A DNA stretch of 64,000 nt from positions 1 through 64,000 of the forward strand of contig NZ_LNXS01000029.1 in the NCBI RefSeq assembly GCF_001467525.1, written 5' to 3'. Each line of letters begins with the position of its first letter. Within the stretch, counting starts at the first letter, position 1. Positions 18,317-26,860 of the stretch are shown here, one piece after another. A model generated the notes under the pieces. It ran no database searches. It was given only the letters and a program-made list of their open reading frames with translations, and had not been told where the DNA came from. Position numbers and translations under genes: made by a program. The DNA is from Legionella anisa. GTDB lineage: Bacteria; Pseudomonadota; Gammaproteobacteria; Legionellales; Legionellaceae.

Positions 18317-18970
18317 CTAAAATACAAATTCTTTTGGTTTTGATTTATTGATCAATAAAGGGATGTTTGTTTCAAAAAGCAGTGATTCATGCCAATTTTC
18401 ATGGTGATCCAATTCATACAATCGACCTTGCATTACAGGTGATGTTCCTTCAATAACAAATAATTTTCCACCGGGAAGTACCTGTAATCTTTGGGTCTCA
18501 GTTATTTTTTCCATTGCGCCGGTGAATATGACTACATCATAAGGAGCATTTTCTAACCAACCTTGGTTGGCATCCCCTGTGATCAATTCTACATTATCGC
18601 AATGATGCTCTTTTAATTTATGGGCAGCATTGTTCGTGAAATCCGCATAATAATCTATACTAATTACTTTTTTACACAATTTACTCAGCATGGCGGTAAA
18701 AAATCCACTTCCTGTACCTACTTCTAAAACGATTTCATGGCCTTGTAAATCAAGCGCCTGCAAAATTTGTCCTTCTTCTAAAGGGGTAAGCATGCGTTGA
18801 CCATGATTAAGAGGTATCTGCATATCTGAATAAGCAAAATGTGCAAATTGTTCGGGAACGAATTCGTGTCTGAGTACTACATCATACAAATTCAGTATGG
18901 ATTCGTTTAAAACATCGCCAGTTCGAAGTTGTTGCTTGACCATGTTAATGCGCGCGCTTTGATAACTCAT
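18317..18970 (-). CDS. pcm: Protein-L-isoaspartate O-methyltransferase family protein
   Basis: A 217-residue SAM-dependent methyltransferase of the PCMT family. Such enzymes repair isoaspartyl residues by methylation. The SAM-binding motif I, VLEVGTGSGFFTAML, is at residues 81-95. The family N-terminal MVKQQLRTGDVLNESIL and LTPLEEGQILQALDL (loop before motif I) are present. Length fits (208-220 usual). It begins the minus-strand cluster pcm-tolC-ttcA; pcm next to tolC is a frequent arrangement in gammaproteobacteria. Some pcm neighbours of tolC have diverged in substrate, so the exact repair role is inferred. Confidence 0.92.
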   Translation of the reverse strand: MSYQSARINMVKQQLRTGDVLNESILNLYDVVLRHEFVPEQFAHFAYSDMQIPLNHGQRMLTPLEEGQILQALDLQGHEIVLEVGTGSGFFTAMLSKLCKKVISIDYYADFTNNAAHKLKEHHCDNVELITGDANQGWLENAPYDVVIFTGAMEKITETQRLQVLPGGKLFVIEGTSPVMQGRLYELDHHENWHESLLFETNIPLLINKSKPKEFVF

Positions 18971-19337
18971 TTGCTCTACCGTGTTGATTGTTTTATGTTA
19001 AGATTGACCATTCATTTGCCATGCCCCCGCTTTGCGATGTGTTCGCGGTGATTCCACATTTGGGGATTTTAGAATTCCGCAAATATGCTGCGAAACAAGG
19101 TTGTGGAAGCGAATTGTCAACACACTTTAAAAACTTTGGCACAATCTTAGCAAAAAAACAGCGTATGTGCTAAGAAATAATGCTTGAATCCCGAATTTCG
19201 TGGTGACTCTGTTTAAAGTTTGTTATGATCCACAAATTTTAATAGTTTTCTTAAAGAAATTTTTGATTACCTCAGTAGATTGCTTATGAAGTGAGAGAAC
19301 TGAGGGATTTACGATAATTCAATGATAGGAGAATACA
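18971..19337. other. Divergent promoter region between pcm and kbl
   Basis: 367 bases between divergent genes, so it should hold promoters for both. A 61-codon plus frame (18988-19173) shows no family and no ribosome binding site and is not accepted. No repeat or RNA gene is recognised. The kbl start has ATAGGAG upstream (near 19325-19331). Confidence 0.4.
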
Positions 19338-20522
19338 GTGCTTGAGCAATTTACTGATTATTTGCAAACTGAAATAGCGACACTTAAAAATGAAGGTTTA
19401 TATAAATCAGAGCGGGTTATTTCCAGTCAGCAACAAGCCGCTGTTACAGTAAATCATGAAGAAGTAATTAATCTATGTGCTAATAATTATTTGGGTTTAG
19501 CCAATGATCCTCAACTTATTGCTGAAGGACAAAAAGCACTAGCACGATACGGATATGGTATGGCTTCTGTGCGTTTTATTTGTGGTACTCAAACGCCTCA
19601 CAAACAGCTTGAACAGAAAATCAGTCAATTTTTAAGTAAAGAAGATACTATATTATATTCCTCCTGTTTTGATGCGAACACAGGTCTTTTTGAAACTTTA
19701 TTAGGTGAAGAAGACGCGATTATTAGTGATGCATTAAATCATGCAAGTATCATTGACGGGGTTCGCCTCTGTAAAGCTACCCGCTATCGATATGCTAATA
19801 ACGACATGAACGCTTTGGAAGAGCAATTGATCGCCGCTAAAAATGCACGATTTCGTTTAATTGCTACAGACGGTGTTTTTTCTATGGATGGGATTTTGGC
19901 AAATCTTCCTGCAATTTGTGAGCTAGCAGATAAATATGATGCCATGGTTATGGTTGACGACTCGCATGCCGTTGGTTTTATGGGTGAAACTGGCCGTGGA
20001 ACTCCTGAGCATTTTGGGGTTAGTGATCGCATTGATATTATTACAGGTACTCTGGGTAAAGCTTTAGGTGGTGCTTCAGGCGGTTATACTGCAGCAAATC
20101 AGACTATAGTGGAGTGGTTACGCCAACGTTCCAGACCTTACTTATTCTCAAATACCTTAGCACCAGTAATTGCACATACTTCGTGTGTTGTTCTGGATAA
20201 CCTGATGAAAAATAACCATTTGGCTGAGAAATTAAAACGTAACAGCCATTATTTTCGTGAAGGTATGACTCAATTAGGGTTTAAATTAATTCCTGGAGAG
20301 CATCCAATTATTCCTGTGATGTTGGGTGATGCCAGTTTGGCAGGGCGTATGGCGAATCGTTTGTTAGAGCTAGGTATCTATGTGGTTGGTTTTTCTTATC
20401 CTGTAGTACCTAAGGGGTTAGCGCGAATTCGCACCCAAATGTCAGCCGCACATGAATTACATCATTTGGATAAAGCAATTGGGGCATTTGAAACTGTAGG
20501 TAAGGAATTTTCTGTTATTTAA
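19338..20522 (+). CDS. kbl: Glycine C-acetyltransferase (2-amino-3-ketobutyrate CoA ligase)
   Basis: A 394-residue PLP enzyme that splits 2-amino-3-ketobutyrate with CoA into glycine and acetyl-CoA, the second step of threonine breakdown. It belongs to the alpha-oxoamine synthase fold. The Schiff-base lysine is K241 in [19 protein letters not shown] (206-214) carries the pyridine-binding Asp and the stacking His. Length is near the E. coli enzyme (398). It starts with GTG at 19338, with ATAGGAG upstream. tdh follows after 56 bases. Confidence 0.97.
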   Translation: MLEQFTDYLQTEIATLKNEGLYKSERVISSQQQAAVTVNHEEVINLCANNYLGLANDPQLIAEGQKALARYGYGMASVRFICGTQTPHKQLEQKISQFLSKEDTILYSSCFDANTGLFETLLGEEDAIISDALNHASIIDGVRLCKATRYRYANNDMNALEEQLIAAKNARFRLIATDGVFSMDGILANLPAICELADKYDAMVMVDDSHAVGFMGETGRGTPEHFGVSDRIDIITGTLGKALGGASGGYTAANQTIVEWLRQRSRPYLFSNTLAPVIAHTSCVVLDNLMKNNHLAEKLKRNSHYFREGMTQLGFKLIPGEHPIIPVMLGDASLAGRMANRLLELGIYVVGFSYPVVPKGLARIRTQMSAAHELHHLDKAIGAFETVGKEFSVI

Positions 20523-20578
20523 AGCAAAGTCATCTTTTCTGAGTCGTACAGAGAAGATCTTATTTTTGAGGTACTTTT

Positions 20579-21601
20579 ATGAAATCATTAGTCAAGGCGA
20601 AAAAGGAACCTGGAATTTGGATGGAAGAGGTCGCTATACCTGAATATGGCGTCAATGATGTATTAATTAAAGTGAAAAAAACAGCAATTTGTGGCACTGA
20701 TATCCATATTTATTCCTGGGATGAATGGGCGCAAGCAACCATCCCCGTACCTATGATTGTTGGCCATGAGTTTTATGGCGAAATCGTTGCCGTAGGCCAA
20801 GAAGTACAAGGACTTCATGAAGGACAGCGCGTTTCTGGTGAAGGACATATAACCTGTGGTTTCTGCCGAAATTGCCGCGCAGGTAAACGCCATCTTTGTC
20901 GTAATACTTTAGGTGTGGGCGTCAACAGACCAGGTTGCTTTGCGGAATATTTATCCATACCTGCGAGTAATGTTATTGTTCTTCCTGATAATATTACTGC
21001 AGAACAGGCTTCAATTTTTGACCCCTTTGGAAATGCTACTCATTGTGCTTTGGCGTTTGATGTCGTTGGTGAAGATGTATTAATTACTGGTGCCGGGCCT
21101 ATTGGTATTATGGCAGCTGCTATTGTAAGACATATAGGTGCGCGTCATGTCGTTATTACGGATGTGAATGATTATCGTTTGGAGTTAGCCCGAAAAATGG
21201 GTGTGACTCGCGCAGTAAATATTAAGTACGAAAAGCTGTCTGATGTAACTTCCGAGTTAGGAATGCTTGAGGGGTTTGATGTAGGTTTGGAGATGTCAGG
21301 AAACCCTATGGCCCTAAATAATATGATGAAAGCAATGAATCATGGTGGACATGTGGCTATGTTAGGTATTCCCCCTCAGGAAACAGCTATTGATTGGAAT
21401 CAAGTTATTTTTAAAGGTCTTGTGATTAAAGGTATTTATGGACGTGAAATGTTTGAAACTTGGTATAAAATGATTGCCATGTTACAAAGTGGATTGGATA
21501 TTTCACCCGTCATAACGCATCGTTTCCCAGTTGACGAGTACCAAAAAGCATTTCAAATTATGGCATCAGGCCAATCGGGCAAAGTAGTCCTTGATTGGTA
21601 G
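20579..21601 (+). CDS. tdh: L-threonine 3-dehydrogenase
   Basis: A 340-residue zinc alcohol-dehydrogenase-type enzyme that oxidises L-threonine to 2-amino-3-ketobutyrate with NAD. Catalytic zinc ligands: C38 in AICGTD, H63 and E64 in VGHEF. Structural zinc cysteines are C93, C96, C99 and C107. The Rossmann motif [10 protein letters not shown] begins near residue 171. The length is close to E. coli Tdh (341). It forms an operon with kbl, so the product passes directly to the next enzyme. ettA starts 24 bases downstream. Confidence 0.97.
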   Translation: MKSLVKAKKEPGIWMEEVAIPEYGVNDVLIKVKKTAICGTDIHIYSWDEWAQATIPVPMIVGHEFYGEIVAVGQEVQGLHEGQRVSGEGHITCGFCRNCRAGKRHLCRNTLGVGVNRPGCFAEYLSIPASNVIVLPDNITAEQASIFDPFGNATHCALAFDVVGEDVLITGAGPIGIMAAAIVRHIGARHVVITDVNDYRLELARKMGVTRAVNIKYEKLSDVTSELGMLEGFDVGLEMSGNPMALNNMMKAMNHGGHVAMLGIPPQETAIDWNQVIFKGLVIKGIYGREMFETWYKMIAMLQSGLDISPVITHRFPVDEYQKAFQIMASGQSGKVVLDW

Positions 21602-21625
21602 AGTTTAAAAAAAGACGGAGTAGTT

Positions 21626-23299
21626 ATGTCACAATATATTTTTACCATGAATCGTGTCAGCAAAATTGTTGAAAATCAACGATTTATTTTAAAAGATATT
21701 TCATTAAGTTTTTTTCCTGGCGCTAAAATTGGTGTTTTAGGATTAAATGGTTCTGGTAAGTCAACTTTATTACGTATTATGGCAGGTGTTGACACTCAAT
21801 ATGAGGGAGAAGCACGACCACAACCAGGAATTAAAATCGGTTATCTTGAGCAAGAGCCCCGATTGGATCTGGATAAAACGGTACGGGAAGTTGTTGAAGA
21901 AGGCGTAAAGGATATGAAAGAAAAACTCGCCCGCTTTGACGAAATCAGCATGCGTTTTGCAGAGCCAATGAGCGATGATGAAATGAACAATTTACTCGCT
22001 GAGCAAGGTGAGTTGCAAAATGATATTGAAGCAGGTGGCGGTTGGGATTTAGATAGAAAACTGGATGTTGCTGCTGATGCACTGCGATTACCTGATTGGG
22101 ACGCTATCGTAGGTAAATTATCAGGAGGTGAGCGTCGCAGGGTCGCTTTATGTCGTTTATTGCTTTCTAATCCTGATATGTTGTTACTTGATGAACCAAC
22201 CAACCATTTGGATGCAGAATCCGTAGCTTGGTTAGAACATTACCTTGAAGGGTTCCCTGGTACAGTCGTTGCAATTACCCACGATCGATATTTCTTGGAT
22301 AACGCTGCAGAATGGATATTGGAACTGGATCGTGGCGAAGGAATACCTTACAAAGGCAATTACTCTTCATGGCTTGAGCAAAAAGAAGCGCGTCTGGAGA
22401 TGGAGCAGAAACAAGAAGATGCTCATATGCGTGCAATGAAAGCAGAGTTAGAGTGGGTACGAACTTCACCTAAAGGACGCCATGCTAAAAATAAGGCACG
22501 TCTCGCTCGATTTGAAGAAATGAATTCGAAAGAGTTTCAAAAACGTAATGAAACAAATGAAATTTATATCCCACCTGGTGAGCGTTTGGGCGAGTTGGTT
22601 CTTGAAGGGGAGAAAATTACAAAGTCATTTGCTGATCGAATCTTAATTGAAAATCTAGATTTTAAACTTCCTAAAGGGGGTATCTTAGGAATTATTGGTC
22701 CTAACGGAGCGGGTAAGTCTACATTCTTGAAAATGATTACTGGTCAGGAAAATCCTGATGATGGTGAAATTCGCGTTGGTGAAACGGTTCAGTTGGCTTA
22801 TGTAGATCAGATGCGCGATGAGTTAAATCCCAATAAAACAGTATGGGAAGAGATTTCTGATGGACACGACATCATGCAAGTAGGGAGTTTTCAAATGCCT
22901 TCACGTGCCTATGTGGGACGTTTCAATTTTAAAGGCACGGATCAACAAAAGAAAATGGCTCAACTTTCTGGAGGAGAGCGTAATCGTGTGCATTTGGCAA
23001 AATTACTGAAAAGCGGTGGGAATGTATTATTACTTGACGAGCCCAGTAATGATTTGGATGTTGAGACTTTACGTGCTTTGGAAGATGCAATTCTCAATTT
23101 CCCTGGTTGTGTCATTGTGATTTCGCATGATCGATGGTTTTTAGATAGAATTTGTACTCATCTGATGGCTTTTGAAGGTGATTCCCAAATTACCTTTATT
23201 GAAGGAAATTACAGTGATTATGAAGCGGATCGAAGACGTAGGTTAGGTGATGCTGCAGATAGACCGTCACGAATTAAATACAGAAAATTAGAGTCGTAA
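21626..23299 (+). CDS. ettA: Energy-dependent translational throttle protein EttA
   Basis: A 557-residue ABC-F ATPase with two nucleotide-binding domains and no membrane segments. It binds the ribosomal E site and gates early elongation according to the ATP/ADP ratio. Walker A motifs GLNGSGKST (domain 1) and GPNGAGKST (domain 2), signature motifs KLSGGERRRVALCRLLL and QLSGGERNRVHLAKLL, and Walker B LLLDEPTNHLD and LLLDEPSNDLD are all intact. The arm in domain 1 and the linker (ELEWVRTSPKGRHAKNKAR) are EttA-like. The length matches E. coli (555). It follows tdh closely but is functionally unrelated. Confidence 0.97.
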   Translation: MSQYIFTMNRVSKIVENQRFILKDISLSFFPGAKIGVLGLNGSGKSTLLRIMAGVDTQYEGEARPQPGIKIGYLEQEPRLDLDKTVREVVEEGVKDMKEKLARFDEISMRFAEPMSDDEMNNLLAEQGELQNDIEAGGGWDLDRKLDVAADALRLPDWDAIVGKLSGGERRRVALCRLLLSNPDMLLLDEPTNHLDAESVAWLEHYLEGFPGTVVAITHDRYFLDNAAEWILELDRGEGIPYKGNYSSWLEQKEARLEMEQKQEDAHMRAMKAELEWVRTSPKGRHAKNKARLARFEEMNSKEFQKRNETNEIYIPPGERLGELVLEGEKITKSFADRILIENLDFKLPKGGILGIIGPNGAGKSTFLKMITGQENPDDGEIRVGETVQLAYVDQMRDELNPNKTVWEEISDGHDIMQVGSFQMPSRAYVGRFNFKGTDQQKKMAQLSGGERNRVHLAKLLKSGGNVLLLDEPSNDLDVETLRALEDAILNFPGCVIVISHDRWFLDRICTHLMAFEGDSQITFIEGNYSDYEADRRRRLGDAADRPSRIKYRKLES

Positions 23300-23307
23300 A
23301 TTTCAAG

Positions 23308-23436
23308 GTAACTACTCTCCCTTGCCTACGCCCCGCCCCACGACTTGTTTCGCGGGGGTGTCCGCGGGATCCAATGATGCTATGAGATTCCTGGATCCCG
23401 CGGACAAGCCGCGGGACGTAGAGGTAAGTAGTTACG
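23308..23436. repeat. Long inverted repeat, second palindrome family
   Basis: GTAACTACT...CCTACG on the left pairs with CGTAGAGGTAAGTAGTTAC on the right, and inside them GTCCGCGGGATCCA (23360-23373) pairs with TGGATCCCGCGGAC (23392-23405). The whole unit fills the gap between ettA and the L,D-transpeptidase gene. The left side has an extra CCCCGCCCCACGACTTG stretch that pairs only partly. Confidence 0.8.
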
Positions 23437-23469
23437 TTTCAAGTTTCAATTAAGTGGAGATAAAATTTA

Positions 23470-24078
23470 ATGAATAAGTTGTTTTGGGCAGGTTTGTTAC
23501 TGTGTATTGGGGGGTTAACATCCTGTGTTGAGAATGATCCATCTACTTTAATTACTGATGATGCAGGTTATGTGCATCGGACGGTTCATTATACAAAAGA
23601 TAAACGCGGTCGTGATTATTATCCTCAAAAGATTCAGGCTACAGGAGAGAAACGTTTTATTTTCGATCCGAAGGCTTCTGCATGGGCGGCTTATGATGAA
23701 GAGGGTAATCGTTTACTGACCGGCGGTGGATCAGCAGGGATTGATGTATGCGAAGAAAATTCAAATCAATCATGCAGAACCGTTACTGGAACTTTTAAAG
23801 TATATAATCGGAGAGGGGTTGACTGTAAGTCCGGGGAATATCCTGTAGATACTAAAGGTGGTGCAAAAATGCCTTATTGTACCTATTTCTATCAAGGATA
23901 TACCATCCATGCTGCATATGAAGTTCCTGAACATCCATCAAGCCATGGTTGTGTTCGTATTTTCCCAAGTGCCGCTAAATGGTTAAGTGAAAACTTTTTC
24001 CAAATAGGTACAAAAGTTATTGTATTGGAATACCCTAGTGAGCCTGGTGCCAATAAACCAGCTACTAAATCTGCATAA
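23470..24078 (+). CDS. L,D-transpeptidase lipoprotein (YkuD domain)
   Basis: A 202-residue predicted lipoprotein (lipobox LTSC, C19) with a C-terminal YkuD domain. The catalytic signature is HPSSHGCVRI with H159 and nucleophile C161. Enzymes of this type form L,D-crosslinks in peptidoglycan or attach proteins to it, in the periplasm. The central part contains additional cysteines (C94, C102, C119, C137), which could form disulfides. A GGAG lies ten bases before the ATG. It is flanked by a palindromic repeat on each side, so it is probably its own transcription unit. Confidence 0.9.
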   Translation: MNKLFWAGLLLCIGGLTSCVENDPSTLITDDAGYVHRTVHYTKDKRGRDYYPQKIQATGEKRFIFDPKASAWAAYDEEGNRLLTGGGSAGIDVCEENSNQSCRTVTGTFKVYNRRGVDCKSGEYPVDTKGGAKMPYCTYFYQGYTIHAAYEVPEHPSSHGCVRIFPSAAKWLSENFFQIGTKVIVLEYPSEPGANKPATKSA

Positions 24079-24108
24079 AACCTAAGGTAAACAATACCTT
24101 AATCTAAT

Positions 24109-24171
24109 GTAGCCTGGGTGTAGGTCCATAAGGACCGGAACCCGGGTTTCGCTGTGCTGCACCCAGGCTAC
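24109..24171. repeat. REP-like palindrome, copy 2
   Basis: GTAGCCTGGGTG (24109-24120) pairs with CACCCAGGCTAC ending at 24171. The centre has a rearranged arm, GTAGGTCCATAAGGACC, shared with copy 3. It lies between the convergent L,D-transpeptidase and IcmL-like genes. Confidence 0.85.
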
Positions 24172-24199
24172 CTTTTCCATCGAGAAAGACAATGCCAAA

Positions 24200-25120
24200 T
24201 TAAGGGGTATTAGTTGGAAGTGTGGGTTGTGTGGATCGATTTTCTGGCAAAGTAGGCTGTCCAGGAGTAGCTGGAGTTTGGGTTGCCGAAGGATTTGCAG
24301 AAGTTGGCTGTGTTGAGGTAGTAGGAGGTGCAGTTTGAGTTGTTGGATTTGTTGGTGTGGTCGTAGTCGGTGCGGTTGTTTGGGGTGTGGTTGTTGTGGG
24401 TGTCGTCTTAGTCGGTGTAGTTGTTGGGGTCGTCGTTTCAATATTTGGATTCATAACAGTAGCTGGGTTAGGGTTAAAATCAGACGGTAGTTTTTGAGTT
24501 ACTGTTCCTCTTGGAGCAGCAATCATCTGCGTAATTCCCAAATCTCCAGTTATCTTACGTCCTACAGTTACGTCAACACTGAGCAATTGTGTTACTTTTT
24601 CTTTATCATTCTGATAAACAACTTGCAGTGGCAAATTAATTTTCCATTGATTATCTTTGGCTTCTGTTACTACAATTTGTCCCATTACTTGACTGCTTAC
24701 TGTCAGTTTTTGAGATTTAATGGCTTCCAAATTACCTGATTTTTGTAATGCTGTGTTAAAGCCAGTCCATCCTTGTTCAGTAAAGCAGAGCTGCAATTTT
24801 TGCAGTTGGGAATCTAAATTAGTTGGATTAAAATCAAAAGCTTGAGTAACTGCTTTTGCAGCCCATTTCATAACCAGTGATTGATCAATCGTTTTGGTTT
24901 CTGGAGGAATTTTATATTCACAATTGATGGGTGCCGCTGGTGCTTGCGCAGGTTGTACTGATGGTATATTTTGGCCGGGCGGTGTGGGTGTAGTAGGGGC
25001 CTGCTGCATAGCGCCTGGTGTTTGCTGAGGTGCTGGCGTTACTGGCTGAGTAGTAGTATCAGCATGTACTTGAGTACCAAGCAGGGCAAAAAGGGTACTC
25101 CAGAGTAATGTATTCTTCAT
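24200..25120 (-). CDS. DotI/IcmL-like periplasmic protein with Pro/Thr-rich tail
   Basis: A 306-residue exported protein. A signal peptide (MKNTLLWSTLFALLGTQVHA) is followed by a Pro/Gln-rich linker, then a domain at about 79-202 that resembles the periplasmic part of DotI/IcmL: VMKWAAKAVTQAFDFNPTN, then CFTEQGWTGFNTALQKSGNL, then WKINLPLQVVYQND. DotI/IcmL is an inner-membrane component of the Dot/Icm type IVB secretion system; Legionella also carries soluble paralogues like this one. The last 85 residues are almost only Thr, Pro, Gln, Asn and Ala in short repeats. The membrane helix of true DotI is replaced by a cleavable signal. It starts 11 bases after hutG, so co-transcription is likely though functionally unexplained. 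Confidence 0.78.
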   Translation of the reverse strand: MKNTLLWSTLFALLGTQVHADTTTQPVTPAPQQTPGAMQQAPTTPTPPGQNIPSVQPAQAPAAPINCEYKIPPETKTIDQSLVMKWAAKAVTQAFDFNPTNLDSQLQKLQLCFTEQGWTGFNTALQKSGNLEAIKSQKLTVSSQVMGQIVVTEAKDNQWKINLPLQVVYQNDKEKVTQLLSVDVTVGRKITGDLGITQMIAAPRGTVTQKLPSDFNPNPATVMNPNIETTTPTTTPTKTTPTTTTPQTTAPTTTTPTNPTTQTAPPTTSTQPTSANPSATQTPATPGQPTLPENRSTQPTLPTNTP

Positions 25121-25131
25121 GAAATCGACTC

Positions 25132-26091
25132 CTAAATAGTATGTAGTAATTCTGCGATAATAAGGGCTGCCAGTCTAGCAGTTTTTTGTTCGTGATCCAA
25201 AGGCGGTGACAGTTCAGCAACATCAAAACTAACTACTTTGCCACTTTGAATAATGTATTTCAAGAGTGGTAAAATTTGCCAAGGAGCAAGTCCCAGCGGT
25301 TGTGGTGCACTGACACCTGGAGCAAATGACTCGGCTAAAACATCCAAGCAAATAGTTAGGTAAATATGATCCAGATTGATCATGAAATCATCAAGAAAAG
25401 CCAAGTGCCAGGCCAAGCTGTTCGCATACAACTCTTCCGCAGTCAAATAATTAACATTAAGCTCATCAGCTCGTTCAAAAAGGGAGGGTGTATTTCCCAT
25501 TTTTTGGATTCCAATACAGCAATAATGAAATGGTTGGTTGTTTTCTTTACAGTAGGCTGCGATTTGCGAAAAGGGAGTTCCCGATGTGCCTGGTTGATTT
25601 TTTTGATGAGGTCTTAAATCAAAATGTGCATCAAAATTGATAATACCCAATTTGGCATAATGAGGTGCCAATCCTTGATAATGTGCCCATGCAATTTCAT
25701 GTCCACCGCCCAAGGCAACCGTTTGATGCCCTTGTTGATGGCAAAAACTGATTAAATTGGCAAATTGCGCTTGTGCGGTTTCTAGTTCATCTTCGTCACA
25801 AAAAATGGTACCTAAGTCAAAAAGAGGTTTATCTATGGAGCAAGGCAGTTTTGCCAATTGCGTTTTGATTTGATCGGGACCTAATTTTGCTCCAGGTCTT
25901 CCCATATTGCGACGAACACCAGCATCACTGGCGAAGCCAAGGAAAACAGTTTTTTTCTCTTTAGTAATGAGATCAGTTTGTTGCGCAGGAAAAATAATTT
26001 TTTGAAAGAACCGCTCTGCGTTATTCGTATCTTTTCTACCTTGCCAAAGCGAAGGATTGGCGCGTTGGTAATTGGTAAGATGTTCAAACAT
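25132..26091 (-). CDS. hutG: Formimidoylglutamase (arginase family)
   Basis: A 319-residue ureohydrolase that splits N-formimidoyl-glutamate into glutamate and formamide, the last step of one histidine-degradation route. Metal-site motifs: GGGHEIAW (H131), NFDAHFDLR (D154, H156, D158) and CLDVLAESFAPGVSAP (D250). The first Asp of the usual DxD pair in that last motif is Cys248 here. HutG rather than arginase or agmatinase is favoured by the AESFAPGVSAPQPLGL stretch and by hutI nearby. hutI is on the opposite strand 3.3 kb away; hutH and hutU are not in the window. Confidence 0.9.
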   Translation of the reverse strand: MFEHLTNYQRANPSLWQGRKDTNNAERFFQKIIFPAQQTDLITKEKKTVFLGFASDAGVRRNMGRPGAKLGPDQIKTQLAKLPCSIDKPLFDLGTIFCDEDELETAQAQFANLISFCHQQGHQTVALGGGHEIAWAHYQGLAPHYAKLGIINFDAHFDLRPHQKNQPGTSGTPFSQIAAYCKENNQPFHYCCIGIQKMGNTPSLFERADELNVNYLTAEELYANSLAWHLAFLDDFMINLDHIYLTICLDVLAESFAPGVSAPQPLGLAPWQILPLLKYIIQSGKVVSFDVAELSPPLDHEQKTARLAALIIAELLHTI

Positions 26092-26182
26092 TAAATTCTC
26101 CCTATGTTCATATTATGATCTTTTCTCAAGTTCTTACTTCAGGATAAAAAATGTCGTAACTGCAGGATACAAAACTACAATT

Positions 26183-26326
26183 TTATCTTAGGTGCTTTTT
26201 ATAAAATAAACATTCTTTCTCATCCTTTAACTCTTTTTTATAAAATTCAATTCCCGCTTTATGAATTACACGTTGTAAGGCAAGATGATTTATCGGTGTA
26301 AATGCAATTCTCTTTGAGTCATAAAT
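26183..26326 (-). pseudogene. C-terminal remnant of a GNAT acetyltransferase
   Basis: In the gap upstream of hutG, a minus-strand frame of 47 codons between two stops reads IYDSKRIAFTPINHLALQRV, then HKAGIEFYKKELKDEKECLF and YKKHLR. This fits the end of a GNAT N-acetyltransferase: the T-P-x-N-x-x-x-x-R-V loop and helix, the KAG(I/F) turn and a final strand C-L-F-Y-K. There is no start codon and the acetyl-CoA-binding part (Q/R-x-x-G-x-G/A) is absent, with a stop directly upstream. It appears to be the last piece of a deleted gene. Confidence 0.55.
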
Positions 26327-26371
26327 TTATTCTTGCATTATCACAATAAAAATCAAATTTTAACTCTGCGT

Positions 26372-26779
26372 TTAAATGCAATTGATGGCCTTTACTTTAG
26401 AAAAATTTGCATTATAAGTCACAGTACAGCTTTTTGTTCCATCAGGAAGCATACGAATTAATTGAATTTTAGTATGTGTATAGTCACATGCAACCCAAAT
26501 TTCTTCTTTACCGAATGTCCAAGTCAGTTTTTTAACTTTAGAGTTTTCATGATCAGGTGCAAGGCTTGCATTTTCTTTAGGATGACCCGAATAAAATGTA
26601 ATACGAGCAAATTGATGAACACCATTTAACTCATCTGCAAATACATTCCAATCTTTTATTTCATGCTGTAACGATTGATGCGTTTGAATGATCTGTGGGC
26701 ATAGTATTGTAGCAGCATATGCTGAGTGATATAAAATGACTAATCCACAAAGAAAGTTGGTACAAACAGGAACCCTCAT
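26372..26779 (-). CDS. STY0301-like exported protein
   Basis: A protein of about 135 residues with a signal peptide (MRVPVCTNFLCGLVILYHSAYA) and a mature domain resembling the STY0301 family: CPQII at the start, then FYSGHPKENASLAPD, LTWTFGKEEIWVACDYTHT and a closing CTVTYNANFSKVKAINC. The four cysteines probably form disulfides in the periplasm. Function is unknown. I take the ATG at 26779 since it gives a normal signal peptide; an ATG at 26836 would add a 19-residue polar extension. The ribosome binding site is weak in both cases. It follows the acyl-CoA ligase by about 80 bases on the same strand. Confidence 0.65.
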   Translation of the reverse strand: MRVPVCTNFLCGLVILYHSAYAATILCPQIIQTHQSLQHEIKDWNVFADELNGVHQFARITFYSGHPKENASLAPDHENSKVKKLTWTFGKEEIWVACDYTHTKIQLIRMLPDGTKSCTVTYNANFSKVKAINCI

Positions 26780-26860
26780 TAATCGACCCCAGGTATTATT
26801 TATTAAATTGATTATAACATGATGACGCAATCTCAATAGAACTCTTACAAAATCTATTGT

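Noticed and set aside
18988-19173. 61-codon plus frame upstream of kbl
   Set aside because: No ribosome binding site; lies in a divergent promoter region and resembles nothing known.
24082-24441. 119-codon frame rich in Gln, Pro, His and Leu
   Set aside because: It is the shifted reading of the Pro/Thr repeat tail of the IcmL-like protein and of a REP-like element.
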